A stretch of 64,000 bases of DNA from Microvirga lenta (GTDB lineage: Bacteria > Pseudomonadota > Alphaproteobacteria > Rhizobiales > Beijerinckiaceae). The translations under genes and the position numbers were made by a program. The stretch lies in the NCBI RefSeq assembly GCF_020532555.1, contig NZ_JAJBBR010000006.1:1-64000 (forward strand), read 5' to 3'. The notes under the pieces were generated by a model, which did no database searches, was not told the DNA's origin, and saw only the letters and a program-made list of their open reading frames with translations. How positions within the stretch are numbered: position 1 is the stretch's first letter; every line of letters begins with the position of its first letter. Shown here piece after piece: positions 20,666 through 29,392 of this stretch.

Positions 20666-20902
20666 ATGCCTGAATTTCCGCAAGTCGTCGAAGACCTGAA
20701 GCGCACCCGCGACGAGATCAGGCTCAAGATCCACCTGGGCTCGAAGGAGCTGCAGGAGGAATGGTCGGCCATCGAAAAGCGCTGGGATGCTTTCGAGAGC
20801 AGGGCGGAGCTGAATCGCAGCGCCAGGGACGTCGGGGATGCCCTGACGATTCTGGGGGCCGAGCTCAAGGATGCCTTCCAGCGGGTTCGCAAGGCTCTCT
20901 AA
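20666..20902 (+). CDS. Small coiled-coil protein
   Basis: A 78-aa, highly charged helical protein with heptad-like spacing (VVEDLKRTRDEIRLKIHLGS, KELQEEWSAIEKRW). No signal peptide or membrane segment is visible. GAGGAAAAG stands just before ATG 20666. It begins a run of four short genes followed by YqjD- and YqjE-like membrane proteins, so a role in an envelope stress group is likely but inferred. Confidence 0.7.
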   Translation: MPEFPQVVEDLKRTRDEIRLKIHLGSKELQEEWSAIEKRWDAFESRAELNRSARDVGDALTILGAELKDAFQRVRKAL

Positions 20903-20903
20903 C

Positions 20904-21185
20904 GTGGTGCGGCGGGACAGCATCCACGAAGAGCTCGGCGCTCTCCAGGCCGATTTGGCGCGCAGGTCCCCGTCCGCGCAGGACGGGGCTGCTCCTCGCT
21001 ATGCCGAGACGAACATCGGGGCGGCTGCGCCCGACGGCCTGGAGGAGCAGCTGCGAGAGCTCGGCCAGGCTCTCTCCGGCCTTGCCGAGAACACGGAAGA
21101 CGCCATAGCCGAGCACCCGATTGCGGCGGTTCTCGCCGCCTTTGTTCTGGGTGTCGCGGTCGGGCGGTTGTTGGGAAGAGGCTGA
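20904..21185 (+). CDS. YqjD/ElaB-like small membrane-anchored protein
   Basis: A 93-aa protein with a helical, charged N-terminal part and one C-terminal membrane segment (HPIAAVLAAFVLGVAVGRLL). This resembles the DUF883/YqjD-ElaB architecture, whose members anchor ribosomes at the inner membrane in stationary phase in E. coli. The start is GTG 20904 or GTG 20907, one base after the upstream stop. Assignment rests on architecture and neighbours rather than close similarity. Confidence 0.65.
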   Translation: MVRRDSIHEELGALQADLARRSPSAQDGAAPRYAETNIGAAAPDGLEEQLRELGQALSGLAENTEDAIAEHPIAAVLAAFVLGVAVGRLLGRG

Positions 21186-21189
21186 CATC

Positions 21190-21693
21190 ATGATGGACGA
21201 CGTTGTCCGCAACCTTCGCGTCCTGTGGCGGGCCGAGACGATCATCGCCGACATTCGCTTCCGGCAGGTGGCGATCCGCTCCGGGCTGAAAGGCATCGCC
21301 GCTCTTCTAGTCGCCTTCGCCTTTCTTATGGGTAATCTGGCCGCGTTCTTTGCCCTCGAGCAGGTCTGGGGTCCGATATGGGCCGCCGCCATCATCGCGC
21401 TGGCGAGCCTGGCGGTCGCGGCGCTGCTCCTTCTGGTCGCTGCCCGGGCAAAGCCGGGACGGGAGATGGAGCTGGCCCTGGAGGTCAGGAATGCCGCCCT
21501 TCAGGCCCTGGAGGTCGACGCGCTGGCCCTGCAGAAGCAAGTGATCGAGGTCCGCGAGGAGATCAGGGGCGTGCGGCAGGCGATCACGGGTTTCGCCCGT
21601 CACCCCTTCGACAGCCTCCTGCCGAGCCTGCTCGTTCCGCTCGCCGGGGCCGTCGTGAAAGGGCTCAAGAAGACGGACGAGGGAAAGGCCTGA
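21190..21693 (+). CDS. Phage-holin-superfamily membrane protein (YqjE-like, DUF1469)
   Basis: A 167-aa protein with two membrane segments, about residues 38-58 (GIAALLVAFAFLMGNLAAFF) and 65-92, followed by a long charged helix. This is the layout of the DUF1469/YqjE family, annotated as holin-like but chromosomal and not phage-derived. It follows the YqjD-like gene by 4 bp, as yqjD-yqjE do in E. coli. Start ATG 21190; a second ATG follows at 21193. Confidence 0.7.
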   Translation: MMDDVVRNLRVLWRAETIIADIRFRQVAIRSGLKGIAALLVAFAFLMGNLAAFFALEQVWGPIWAAAIIALASLAVAALLLLVAARAKPGREMELALEVRNAALQALEVDALALQKQVIEVREEIRGVRQAITGFARHPFDSLLPSLLVPLAGAVVKGLKKTDEGKA

Positions 21694-21779
21694 GCCAGCC
21701 AGCATCGGCTCGCGCTCCGGAACAAAGGCCACGCTCCGGCATTCGTTCGAAAGCAGCGAAACCGAAATCAGGTTGTCTC

Positions 21780-21950
21780 ATGTCCGATACCCGCTTGAAC
21801 GAAGCCGCCAGAATTCTTGCCGAGATCGGAGCGAACCTCTCGGACGAGCGCGCCTTGGAACAGAGGTGCCAGAAGCTCGCCGAAGCGCTCGAAGCCGCTG
21901 AGCGGCGCGGTCATGTCATGACCGCCGAACAGAAGCAGCAGAGCGGCTGA
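21780..21950 (+). CDS. Very small helical protein
   Basis: A possible 56-aa product starting MSDTRLNEAARILAEIGANL, mainly charged helix (EQRCQKLAEALEAAERRGHV). It lies 86 bp after the DUF1469 gene on the same strand and may be the last cistron of that group. There is no strong ribosome binding site, so coding is plausible but unproven. Confidence 0.5.
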   Translation: MSDTRLNEAARILAEIGANLSDERALEQRCQKLAEALEAAERRGHVMTAEQKQQSG

Positions 21951-21996
21951 AGGTCACCGTTTTTCGCATCCGCGAGGGGTTGTCTCCTCGCGAGGT

Positions 21997-24900
21997 TCAG
22001 CGGGTTCCAAAGCGCCAGGTGAAGCTGCCCTTGACCGCATGGTCCTGGGCTCGCGACCCTATCTGCCCCTGGTAGGACACGCCCAGGCTGACCGCCTCCG
22101 AAGCCTGCCAGTCGAGCCCGGCTTCGGCCACCAGCGCATCCCGGTCCACCGGCACCCCGCCCACCGTGAACGGAGACGCGCCGCCCGCGAACGCCAGCAG
22201 CGTCGACGGCTCCACGTCGCCGTAGGCGTGACGCCAGCCCAGGAGGCCGCGCAGGGTCAGCGGCATCCCGGCACCGATCCGCGCCTCCGCCCGCACGCCG
22301 ACCGTCGTGGTACCGAGATCGTGATCCTGGGCGTAGCCGGTCAGGGCGGCGGCCCCGCCGTTCTCCCGGAATGCGTCCGTGTGCAGGCGCAGCACCGAGG
22401 CTCCCACGAACGGCTCGACGGCAGCTCCACCCCACACAAGGCGGTAGCCGAGCTCACCGAAGGCCTGCAGCGTGGATCCGTTGTAGGAGGCACTGGTCCG
22501 GTCGGCGAAGCCGGGGAAGCTGATCGTGCGGGTCAGGTCGAGGTCGTGGTGGGCATAGGCGGCGCCCAGCCTGAGATTGAACGCCCCCCATTGGCCTGAG
22601 CCGTAGAGCGCGCCGAATACCGTCTCGTTCGCGCCCGAGGACAGGCGGGCATCGATATCGAACGAGGTGCGGGTGAACCCGCCGGCCACGCCGATGCGGA
22701 AGGTGTCGCCCGCCGATGCATCGGCGCCGAGGATGAAGCCGCCGGTGGAGGTGTCCATTCCGGCCGCGTTGCCGTTGCCGTCGATCTTGCCCCACGAGCC
22801 GAAGCCCTCGCCCCAGAAGGCAAATCGACGAGGATCGAAGGACGGCGTGACGACGGCCGGCTGCGGCACCGCTCCCGGTCCATCGGCGGCGTAGGCCGCG
22901 GAATAGGCGCCTTGGGCAAAGGCGGGCAGGGCGGGGCCCGGGTTCGAGCGCGCGCGCAGACGGCTCAGGACCGATTGCTGAACCAGCCGGGCATCGCCAT
23001 AGGCCAGGGTCGCGGCCGAGGCATGTGCCTCGCCCGACAGGGCATCGAAGGCCTGACGAGCCCCCGCGACACTGGACACCAGCACGGTATCGAACAGCCG
23101 GTTGCCTTCGCCCAGCGCTTCGATTCCGTCGGCAGTGCGATACTGGTTCGGCGTCGCCGCTTCCGCGTGAAATGCCACCGGATGGGCCTCGCGGACCAGG
23201 GTCAGCGTCACGGTCCTGCTGTCATAGCCCAGGGTCGGCGTGACGAAGGCGAACTTGCCTCCCGAGGTGCCGTCGAACCTACCCGACACGCCGCCTTGGG
23301 CAGTGAGGATCGTGTAAGGCCGGTTGGCCACGTAGCCCGTGCCCCGGTCGGGCAGGATCTGAACCGTGCCGCCCGAGAGGGTTGCGGTGCCGGAAGCGGC
23401 GATGCGGTCGCTTTGCCCGGCGGCGTCGATCTCCACCTCGTAGGTCGAGCCCGATGCGAAGGCGACGTTGCCGGAGACGTTGAGCGTCCCGATCGAGTTT
23501 CCGGGTGCGATCGTGGCGCCGTTTCGGGCCACGAGGCCCCCGACCGTGCCGGTGCCCCCGAGACTGCCGCCCGTCACCGTCACGACCGATTCGCCCAGGG
23601 AACCGTTCACCGCCAGGCGCCCGGCCTGGACCTCGGTCCGCCCAGAGAACGGGCTGGTGCCGGTCAGGTTCAGACGCCCGGAGCCGGTTTTGACAAGGCG
23701 GCCCGTCCCCGCGATCGCGTTTGCGAAATCGGCGTCCGTAGCTTGGTCGACCACAAGGGTGGCGTTGTTGGCGATGGCGCCGGAGCCGAAGCTCGTGGCC
23801 GAACCGACGAGAGTGCCTTCGCCGATCGTGGTGCCGCCCGCATAGGTGTTGTTGTCCGACAGGGTCAGTGTCCCGGTGCCGAGCTTGGACAGGGAGCCGG
23901 AGCCCGAAACCGGACCGGACAGGGTGACCGCATGGGCGTCGGTGTCGAAAATGCCGCCGCCCGTTCCGAGGGTGATCGTGCGGGCCGAGGCGAAATCCGC
24001 CAGAGCCCACAGGCGCGCTCCGCCCTCGATGGCGAGCCCGCCCGAGGAGGCGCCCAGACTGGCGTCCGAGGCGATGCCGAGTGTTCCGGCGGCAAGGCGG
24101 GTGCCGCCCTGATACGTGTTGAGGCCGGACAGGATCAGGGTGCCTGCGCCTCCCTTGGCGAGCCCTCCCGCGCCGCCGATCGGGGCGGCGATGGTGGCGG
24201 TGCGGCCGCTTTCGACCCGCACGTCCCCCCGCGCCCCGGCAATGGTCAGCAACCCGCCGGTGCCCGGCACGATGCGGTAGCCGTCCGCCTCGAAGCGCAG
24301 CGCCGAGAAGCTTTGTGGACCCTCCACCGTCACGGTTCCGCCGGTGCCGCGAAACACGGCCGTATCTCCCTGCCAGCGGGTGAGCAGGCTGCCGTCCGGA
24401 TTGCTCCAGCCGAAGCTGTTCCAGAGGCCGGACCCTTGAGTCCAGTATTGCTGGCCGGCCGCGTCGATGAGCGTGAGGCGGACTTCGCCCGAGCCGCTCT
24501 CGAGGGCGAAGTTGGAGAGCTTGTAGCCGATGGGTGCGGAGGTGAGCGCCAGGGGAGAACCGGTCAATGTGCCGCCGTAGCTCAACAGCTTGTAGCTCGT
24601 CCCTCCCGACAGGTCCGAGTTCTCCCCGATGGCAAGACGGCCGTCGAGGGCAAGATCGCCTGCGACGGCGAACAGGGGATCGGTGCCACCCGCATTCAGA
24701 CCGACGTTCAGGGTGGCAGCCGAGGCCAGGGAGAGGCTGCCGAAATTCAGGGTCTGACCGCTGGCGCCGACGAGCGTGCCGCCGTCCCGCACCTCCGCAG
24801 CTCCCTGAACCGCCCCGCTGCCGCCAAGGGTTGCGCCGCTCTCAACCCTGACGGGGCCTGCGACCGAGCCATCGACGCGCAGGGTTCCTATCGCCACCGT

Positions 24901-26907
24901 CGTCGGGCCGGAATAGGTGTTCGAGCCGGACAGCGTCAGAGTCCCAGGCCCCTTCTGCACGACACCGCCGGCACCGCTGACGACACCGCTGAAAACGATG
25001 TCGTCGGAACGGTTGAATGCCAGTGTACCGTTGTTGACGACGTTGCCGGCAATGCTGCCGGACAGACCTCCGTCACCGACCTGGAGGGTGCCGGCGCTGA
25101 TGGTGGTGCCGCCGGTGTAGGTGTTGTTGCCCGTCAGCACGAGGAGACCCGTCCCGGACTTTGTAAGGGTTCCGATGCCGGTGACAGGGGCGGCGAATGT
25201 GAGGGCCCCGGGATGATTGAAGGTGAGGTCGCCGTCATTGGCAACTGTGCCGGCTGTCAGGAAGCCGACTGACGCCCCATCACCGACCTGTACCTGGCCT
25301 TGCTCTCCGATGGTCAGCTTTGCCGCTGTCACGGATCCGCCGTCGCTGATCGACAGTCCTCCAGGAGTCGGAATGGGGGTAGACGAAGGGTCGCTGGGGT
25401 CGTCGAGCGAGTCGCCGACGATCAACTCGCCGCCGACGTTCCAGCTCGAGCCGGTGCCTCTGACTTGAGCGCTGGCGAAGCCGAAGGCAATCGATGCCAA
25501 GCTCGCATCTTGGTTCGTCACGAAGCGGGCGCCCGAGGATATATCCAACACAGCGTCCGTGACGGCAGCTTGGAGCCCGACAAGGTCCGCCGTCACTACC
25601 GTGTTCTTGCCTGAGATAGTTATATCGCCGTCCAACGAGCCGAACTGAGCGGAAGTAAGGCTTCCGCCCTGTGCAACGGTGAGACTTCCACCCTCGACGA
25701 GGACTGCACCTCCGGCAATGAAGCTTCCGAGAATTGTCAGGCCGCCACACTGGCAGACCGATAGGTCGCCGGTGATGTTGCTATTCCCTGTCAGGGTCAG
25801 AGTACCTGCGCCCATTATCGTGAGGCCGCCGTCACCATTGAGGTCGGCTGAGATACCGATGTCGTAATTGTCCGTGTCGATATATGCGCCGCCGGCGTCG
25901 ATGGCGACACCGCCTCCATCGAAGCCGCGCAAGTAATTCGCCTCGTCAGCCGTCGCACGCAGAATGCCGCCGTTGAGATTGAGCGTGGCGGACCCGCGTC
26001 CCTTCTCCACATAGGCCGTTTCGAGAACGCCGCGCCCGCCCGCTTCGGTGCCGTTGAGGGTGAGCGTGCCTGTTGAGCCCGCATTGATGCCGATGGAAAC
26101 CTGTGACGCCGAGACCCGGCCGCCATCCGAAATGACAAGTGTACCGGATCCCGATGTGCCGATTGAGATGGAGTTGCTATTGCTCCACTCCGAGCCGGCT
26201 CCTGTGACGGCTACCGTCCCGCTGCTGGTGCTGTCCCACCCGATAACACCAACCGTATTGGTCACCGCGCCGCCCGCTGAGATGGTCAGGGTGCCATCTC
26301 CCGCCTCTCCGACGACCATGCCCTGTTGATGTATCCAGCGCGATCCTGCGCCTGTCACCGTTGCCGTGCCGGTGCCTCCGGCGCTGCCGAGGTGAGAGAC
26401 CCAGTTAGTGACGCCTCCGCCATCCGAAATCAGCAAGGCACCAGTCCCTTGGAGCCCTAAAGTGTAAAACGTCCCCGCATTCCAGAGCGAATCCTTGCCT
26501 GTGACAGTCACGGTGCCGTCGCCGCTGCTGCCGTAGCCCACAAAGACGCTGCCGCTCGTGAGTGCGCCGCCGTTCGAGATCTCTACAGCGCCAGTACCGG
26601 TTTGGCCGACATATGTCGTACTTGCCTGTGCGCCTGGATTGTCTACCAGCGCCGTCCCGCCATTGATGAAAACTTCGTCGCCGCTCGTCGGAACGGAGTT
26701 GTCCTGCCAGCTCCCGGGCAGGAACCAGCTTGCGGTGCCGCCGATCCAATTATCGGCAGCGGCAGGCGACGCGATGGGCAGCAGCAAGGCAAGGGACGAG
26801 ACAGAAGCCAGAAGCGCCGTGAGCGAAGGCGATAGGCAAAACCCGGCGCCGCTTCGCCCATGTCCCTTATGAACTCTTGAGGTGCTTCCATTCTGCCTGT
26901 GCTTCAT
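21997..26907 (-). CDS. Large autotransporter (type Va) outer-membrane protein
   Basis: A 1636-aa autotransporter. An extended basic signal peptide (residues 1-51, ending SPAAA) precedes a beta-helical passenger. Residues about 85-330 hold repeats of about 48 residues built on VTGAGSxW...GTLTISxGG, resembling the T5SS/PEP-CTERM-associated repeat. Residues about 590-1130 carry five or six PATR repeats (for example LVLTGNNTYTGGTTISAGTL). The last ~285 residues are the 12-strand barrel domain, starting near FAFWGEGFGSWGKIDG. The protein ends FTWRFGTR rather than in the usual terminal aromatic residue. A GGGAGA site precedes ATG 26907. The passenger function is unknown; surface adhesion is a guess from the family. 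Confidence 0.93.
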   Translation of the reverse strand: MKHRQNGSTSRVHKGHGRSGAGFCLSPSLTALLASVSSLALLLPIASPAAADNWIGGTASWFLPGSWQDNSVPTSGDEVFINGGTALVDNPGAQASTTYVGQTGTGAVEISNGGALTSGSVFVGYGSSGDGTVTVTGKDSLWNAGTFYTLGLQGTGALLISDGGGVTNWVSHLGSAGGTGTATVTGAGSRWIHQQGMVVGEAGDGTLTISAGGAVTNTVGVIGWDSTSSGTVAVTGAGSEWSNSNSISIGTSGSGTLVISDGGRVSASQVSIGINAGSTGTLTLNGTEAGGRGVLETAYVEKGRGSATLNLNGGILRATADEANYLRGFDGGGVAIDAGGAYIDTDNYDIGISADLNGDGGLTIMGAGTLTLTGNSNITGDLSVCQCGGLTILGSFIAGGAVLVEGGSLTVAQGGSLTSAQFGSLDGDITISGKNTVVTADLVGLQAAVTDAVLDISSGARFVTNQDASLASIAFGFASAQVRGTGSSWNVGGELIVGDSLDDPSDPSSTPIPTPGGLSISDGGSVTAAKLTIGEQGQVQVGDGASVGFLTAGTVANDGDLTFNHPGALTFAAPVTGIGTLTKSGTGLLVLTGNNTYTGGTTISAGTLQVGDGGLSGSIAGNVVNNGTLAFNRSDDIVFSGVVSGAGGVVQKGPGTLTLSGSNTYSGPTTVAIGTLRVDGSVAGPVRVESGATLGGSGAVQGAAEVRDGGTLVGASGQTLNFGSLSLASAATLNVGLNAGGTDPLFAVAGDLALDGRLAIGENSDLSGGTSYKLLSYGGTLTGSPLALTSAPIGYKLSNFALESGSGEVRLTLIDAAGQQYWTQGSGLWNSFGWSNPDGSLLTRWQGDTAVFRGTGGTVTVEGPQSFSALRFEADGYRIVPGTGGLLTIAGARGDVRVESGRTATIAAPIGGAGGLAKGGAGTLILSGLNTYQGGTRLAAGTLGIASDASLGASSGGLAIEGGARLWALADFASARTITLGTGGGIFDTDAHAVTLSGPVSGSGSLSKLGTGTLTLSDNNTYAGGTTIGEGTLVGSATSFGSGAIANNATLVVDQATDADFANAIAGTGRLVKTGSGRLNLTGTSPFSGRTEVQAGRLAVNGSLGESVVTVTGGSLGGTGTVGGLVARNGATIAPGNSIGTLNVSGNVAFASGSTYEVEIDAAGQSDRIAASGTATLSGGTVQILPDRGTGYVANRPYTILTAQGGVSGRFDGTSGGKFAFVTPTLGYDSRTVTLTLVREAHPVAFHAEAATPNQYRTADGIEALGEGNRLFDTVLVSSVAGARQAFDALSGEAHASAATLAYGDARLVQQSVLSRLRARSNPGPALPAFAQGAYSAAYAADGPGAVPQPAVVTPSFDPRRFAFWGEGFGSWGKIDGNGNAAGMDTSTGGFILGADASAGDTFRIGVAGGFTRTSFDIDARLSSGANETVFGALYGSGQWGAFNLRLGAAYAHHDLDLTRTISFPGFADRTSASYNGSTLQAFGELGYRLVWGGAAVEPFVGASVLRLHTDAFRENGGAAALTGYAQDHDLGTTTVGVRAEARIGAGMPLTLRGLLGWRHAYGDVEPSTLLAFAGGASPFTVGGVPVDRDALVAEAGLDWQASEAVSLGVSYQGQIGSRAQDHAVKGSFTWRFGTR

Positions 26908-26992
26908 CGGCTTGTCTCCCAGCCTCCGCCAGCCGGCGGTCTTTTCCGCTGGGCGCACAATAAGAGAAGAATCCTCGTCGGGTAGTTGAAAT

Positions 26993-27010
26993 CCCCTTCA
27001 AACGAAGGGG
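26993..27010 (-). other. Hairpin in the autotransporter 5' region
   Basis: CCCCTTC and GAAGGGG (26993-26999 and 27004-27010) form a perfect 7-bp inverted repeat with a 4-base loop, about 90 bp upstream of the autotransporter start. It may be in the mRNA leader or be an operator. No clear promoter hexamers could be fixed around it. Confidence 0.4.
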
Positions 27011-27180
27011 TTCTCGCGTGTCGTTACTTAAGGGCAACACCAGATTAGAATGAATCGAATCCTTGAGAGGGGCGATGGCCGTTTGCTATTCGCTCCGGCG
27101 GGCTCTTTCTGCTGCGGGACGAGCGACAGGCACATCCGCGCCATCGCCGAGGGGCTGCGCATCGATGCCTGTGCCGGAGC

Positions 27181-27285
27181 CGGCTAGTCACGCCCGACAA
27201 GCCCTTCGTCGAACGCGGCACCTATGCCGAGCTGATGAAATCGGACGGCATGTTCCGCCGCCTCGCGGAGCGCCAGGTCATCTAG
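27181..27285 (+). pseudogene. Remnant: C-terminus of an ABC exporter ATPase
   Basis: Reading from 27181, the frame encodes LVTPDKPFVERGTYAELMKS then DGMFRRLAERQ and a TAG stop. This is the typical C-terminal end of an ABC transporter ATPase, the region after the Walker B and His-switch segments. No start codon and no upstream ABC domain is present, so it is a fragment left by deletion or recombination. The surrounding 26959-27478 gap holds no other convincing gene. Confidence 0.65.
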
Positions 27286-27478
27286 GCTTGGGCGGCGCCA
27301 CGGCCGATCGCCCGGTCGGCAGGGTGCGATCGGTCCTGGCAATGTTTCCTCGCCCGCGGAGAAACGGCTTTATCCTCCGGCAGTCCGGCTTTATGGCTGT
27401 CGCCCATGATGCTGCCGGACCGCCGCGTGCCTGCCCGCACGGGAAACGCCTGTCCGGTCCTTTAATGGGTGGAAGTTC

Positions 27479-28156
27479 TTGAAGCTCGTCATTTTCGATG
27501 TCGACGGAACCCTGGTCGACAGTCAGAACATCATCGTCGCCGCGCAGCACGCGGCCTTCGCGGCCTATGGGCTGGAGCCGCCGAGCCGGGAGATGTCGCT
27601 GTCCATCGTCGGCCTGTCTCTCGTCGAGGCCTTCACGGTTCTCGTCGGGCCGAAGGGGCCCGTGGAAGGGCTGGCCGAGGCCTATAAGAACGCCTTCGGG
27701 TCCCTGCGTCTCGACCCGGCTCTTGCGGAGCCGCTCTTCCCCGGTGCGGAAGCGTGCCTCGACTGGCTGCGGAGCCGGGAGGACGTGCTTCTGGGGATTG
27801 CCACCGGCAAGTCCCGGCGCGGGGTCGGACACCTCCTGGATCGCCACGGCTGGGAGCGCGTCTTCGCCACCATCCAAACGGCGGACGATGCCCCCTCGAA
27901 GCCCCATCCGGCGATGATCCGGCAGGCGATGGAGGAGGTGGGAGCTTCGCCGGAGGATACGGTGATGATCGGCGATTCCAGCTTCGACATGGAAATGGCC
28001 AAGGCCGCGGGCGTGCTGCCCATCGGGGTCTCCTGGGGGTTCCAGCCCGTGGCGGCGCTGAAGGAGGCGGGCGCCGGCAGGATCGTCGGCAGCTATGCCG
28101 AACTCGAAGGGGCCTTGCGCCGGTTTCTGGACCCTCTCTCGCATCCGGCGGCCTGA
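27479..28156 (+). CDS. HAD-superfamily phosphatase (phosphoglycolate phosphatase-like)
   Basis: A 225-aa HAD hydrolase. Motif I FDVDGTLVDSQ holds nucleophile Asp7 and Asp9, motif II is GIATGKSRRG, motif III has KPHPAM, and motif IV is MIGDSSFDMEMA. A helical cap of the C1 type lies between motifs I and II. It would dephosphorylate a small phosphate ester; phosphoglycolate is the family default, not proven here. The start is TTG 27479, giving MKLVIFDVDG, with GGGTGGAAG upstream; no in-frame ATG fits. It is followed closely by the ATP12 gene. Confidence 0.88.
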   Translation: MKLVIFDVDGTLVDSQNIIVAAQHAAFAAYGLEPPSREMSLSIVGLSLVEAFTVLVGPKGPVEGLAEAYKNAFGSLRLDPALAEPLFPGAEACLDWLRSREDVLLGIATGKSRRGVGHLLDRHGWERVFATIQTADDAPSKPHPAMIRQAMEEVGASPEDTVMIGDSSFDMEMAKAAGVLPIGVSWGFQPVAALKEAGAGRIVGSYAELEGALRRFLDPLSHPAA

Positions 28157-28173
28157 ATGCCTATCTCACACCC

Positions 28174-28956
28174 ATGACAGATTCCCGAGACTGGTTCCCC
28201 TCGGCGGAAGAGCCGAATCCGATGCGTGCCGCCCAAGGGGGCATGAAGCCGACCCTGCCGAAGCGCTTCTACAAGGAAGCCGGCGTCGAAGAGCGGGAAG
28301 GGCGGTTCTTCCTCGTGCTCGACGGGCGCACGGCCAAGACGCCGAACCGGCAGGAGCTCGCCGTCCCGACGCGCGGCCTTGCCGAAGCCCTGGCCGGCGA
28401 ATGGGCTGCGCAGGAAACCGAAATCGACCCCTCGACCATGCCGGTGACCCGCATCGTCAACTCGGCCATCGACGGCGTTGCGCCCCGTCAGCGCGAGGTG
28501 GTGGACGACCTGGTCCGCTATGCCGGGTCGGACCTGACCTATTACCGGGCCGGCGAGCCGGAGCGTCTGGCCGATGCGCAGAACGACGCCTGGAACCCGG
28601 TGCTGGACTGGGCCAGGGATGTGCATGGGGCGCGATTTTCCCTTGCGGAAGGGGTGATGCACGTCGCCCAGCCGCAGGAGTCGGTGGCGGCCATCCGTGG
28701 CGCCATCGAGAGGATCGATTCGCCGTTCGCCCTTGCGGCCCTTCACGTAATGACGACCCTCACGGGGTCGGTGCTGATCGCGCTCGCCCATGCGTCCAAG
28801 ATCATCGATGCGGACCAGGCCTGGGCAGCCGCCCATGTGGACGAGCACTACCAGGAAAGCCTCTGGGGCGAGGACTACGAGGCCATGGAGCGCCGCCGGA
28901 AGCGCGAGGCCGACTTCCGGGCCGCCTCGGAGGTGTTCCGCCTGGCCCGCCCATGA
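28174..28956 (+). CDS. ATP12-family F1-ATPase assembly chaperone
   Basis: A 260-aa member of the ATP12 family, which binds the F1 alpha subunit and promotes assembly of ATP synthase. It is found in mitochondria and alphaproteobacteria. The family blocks LPKRFYKEAGVEEREGRFFL, LDGRTAKTPNRQELAVPTRG and DLVRYAGSDLTYYRAGEPER are present, with DEHYQESLWGEDYEA near the C-terminus. It lies 17 bp after the HAD gene, forming a two-gene unit ended by a terminator. Confidence 0.93.
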   Translation: MTDSRDWFPSAEEPNPMRAAQGGMKPTLPKRFYKEAGVEEREGRFFLVLDGRTAKTPNRQELAVPTRGLAEALAGEWAAQETEIDPSTMPVTRIVNSAIDGVAPRQREVVDDLVRYAGSDLTYYRAGEPERLADAQNDAWNPVLDWARDVHGARFSLAEGVMHVAQPQESVAAIRGAIERIDSPFALAALHVMTTLTGSVLIALAHASKIIDADQAWAAAHVDEHYQESLWGEDYEAMERRRKREADFRAASEVFRLARP

Positions 28957-28958
28957 AA

Positions 28959-28983
28959 AAAGCCGCCGGAAGCCGGCGGCTTT
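28959..28983. terminator. Bidirectional terminator after the ATP12 gene
   Basis: AAAGCCGCCGG (28959-28969) pairs perfectly with CCGGCGGCTTT (28973-28983) across AAG. An A-run precedes it and TTT follows, so it can act on both strands. It lies between the convergent ATP12 and lipoprotein genes. Confidence 0.8.
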
Positions 28984-29001
28984 CGCAGGAACGTGGCGGA
29001 A

Positions 29002-29379
29002 TCAGGCGCGGTGGAAGCTGATGCCGCACTTCTTCTGGATCGAGGCTTCCTCGATGGCCTGCATGTGACCCTTCAAACGGGCGAGCTCCGCCGTCTGGGC
29101 GTTGTTGCCGCCGACGAAGAAGGCCGCGGGCCAGAAGATCACGATGGCGGCCGTGGTGGCCACGGTGTCCTTGGTGCGCTGCGAGTCCTGCACGCCGGCG
29201 GCGGCGGCGGCGGCGCTCGAGACCCGCTGGGCCTCCATGCTCAGCTCACGGCAATTGTAGCTGCTGTAGGTTGCAGACGACACGTAGGACGCGGCGACTT
29301 CGTCCGAGCGGCTGGCGCAGCCTGCGGCCAGCAGGGAAACGGCTGCGGCAGAAGCCGCGATCTTCTGGAAATTCTTCAT
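29002..29379 (-). CDS. Small lipoprotein conserved in Rhizobiales
   Basis: A 125-aa predicted lipoprotein. The signal peptide ends in the lipobox LAAGC near residue 21. The rest is Ala/Ser-rich with NCRELSMEAQRVSSAAAAAA, a hydrophobic stretch TAAIVIFWPAAFFVGG, and a C-terminal LARLKGHMQAIEEASIQKKC. I recall similar uncharacterised rhizobial lipoproteins but no assigned function. ATG 29379 was chosen, with GGGGG upstream. A 10-bp inverted repeat sits 14-40 bp before it. Confidence 0.8.
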   Translation of the reverse strand: MKNFQKIAASAAAVSLLAAGCASRSDEVAASYVSSATYSSYNCRELSMEAQRVSSAAAAAAGVQDSQRTKDTVATTAAIVIFWPAAFFVGGNNAQTAELARLKGHMQAIEEASIQKKCGISFHRA

Positions 29380-29392
29380 TGTTGCCCCCAAA

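Noticed and set aside
21190..21693. Prophage holin
   Set aside because: DUF1469 proteins carry a holin label by family name only; no lysis, capsid or integrase genes are near.
22912..25272. 786-codon plus-strand open frame inside the autotransporter
   Set aside because: It is a mirror of the repetitive passenger coding sequence, with low-complexity composition and no recognised domain.
21997..26907. CRISPR or DNA tandem repeats
   Set aside because: The repetition is protein-level autotransporter repeats with varied DNA, without identical direct repeats and spacers.
27063..27482. Plus-strand reading frame of 139 codons
   Set aside because: It is in a different frame from the ABC-ATPase relic, runs through it, and shows no similarity or good ribosome binding site.
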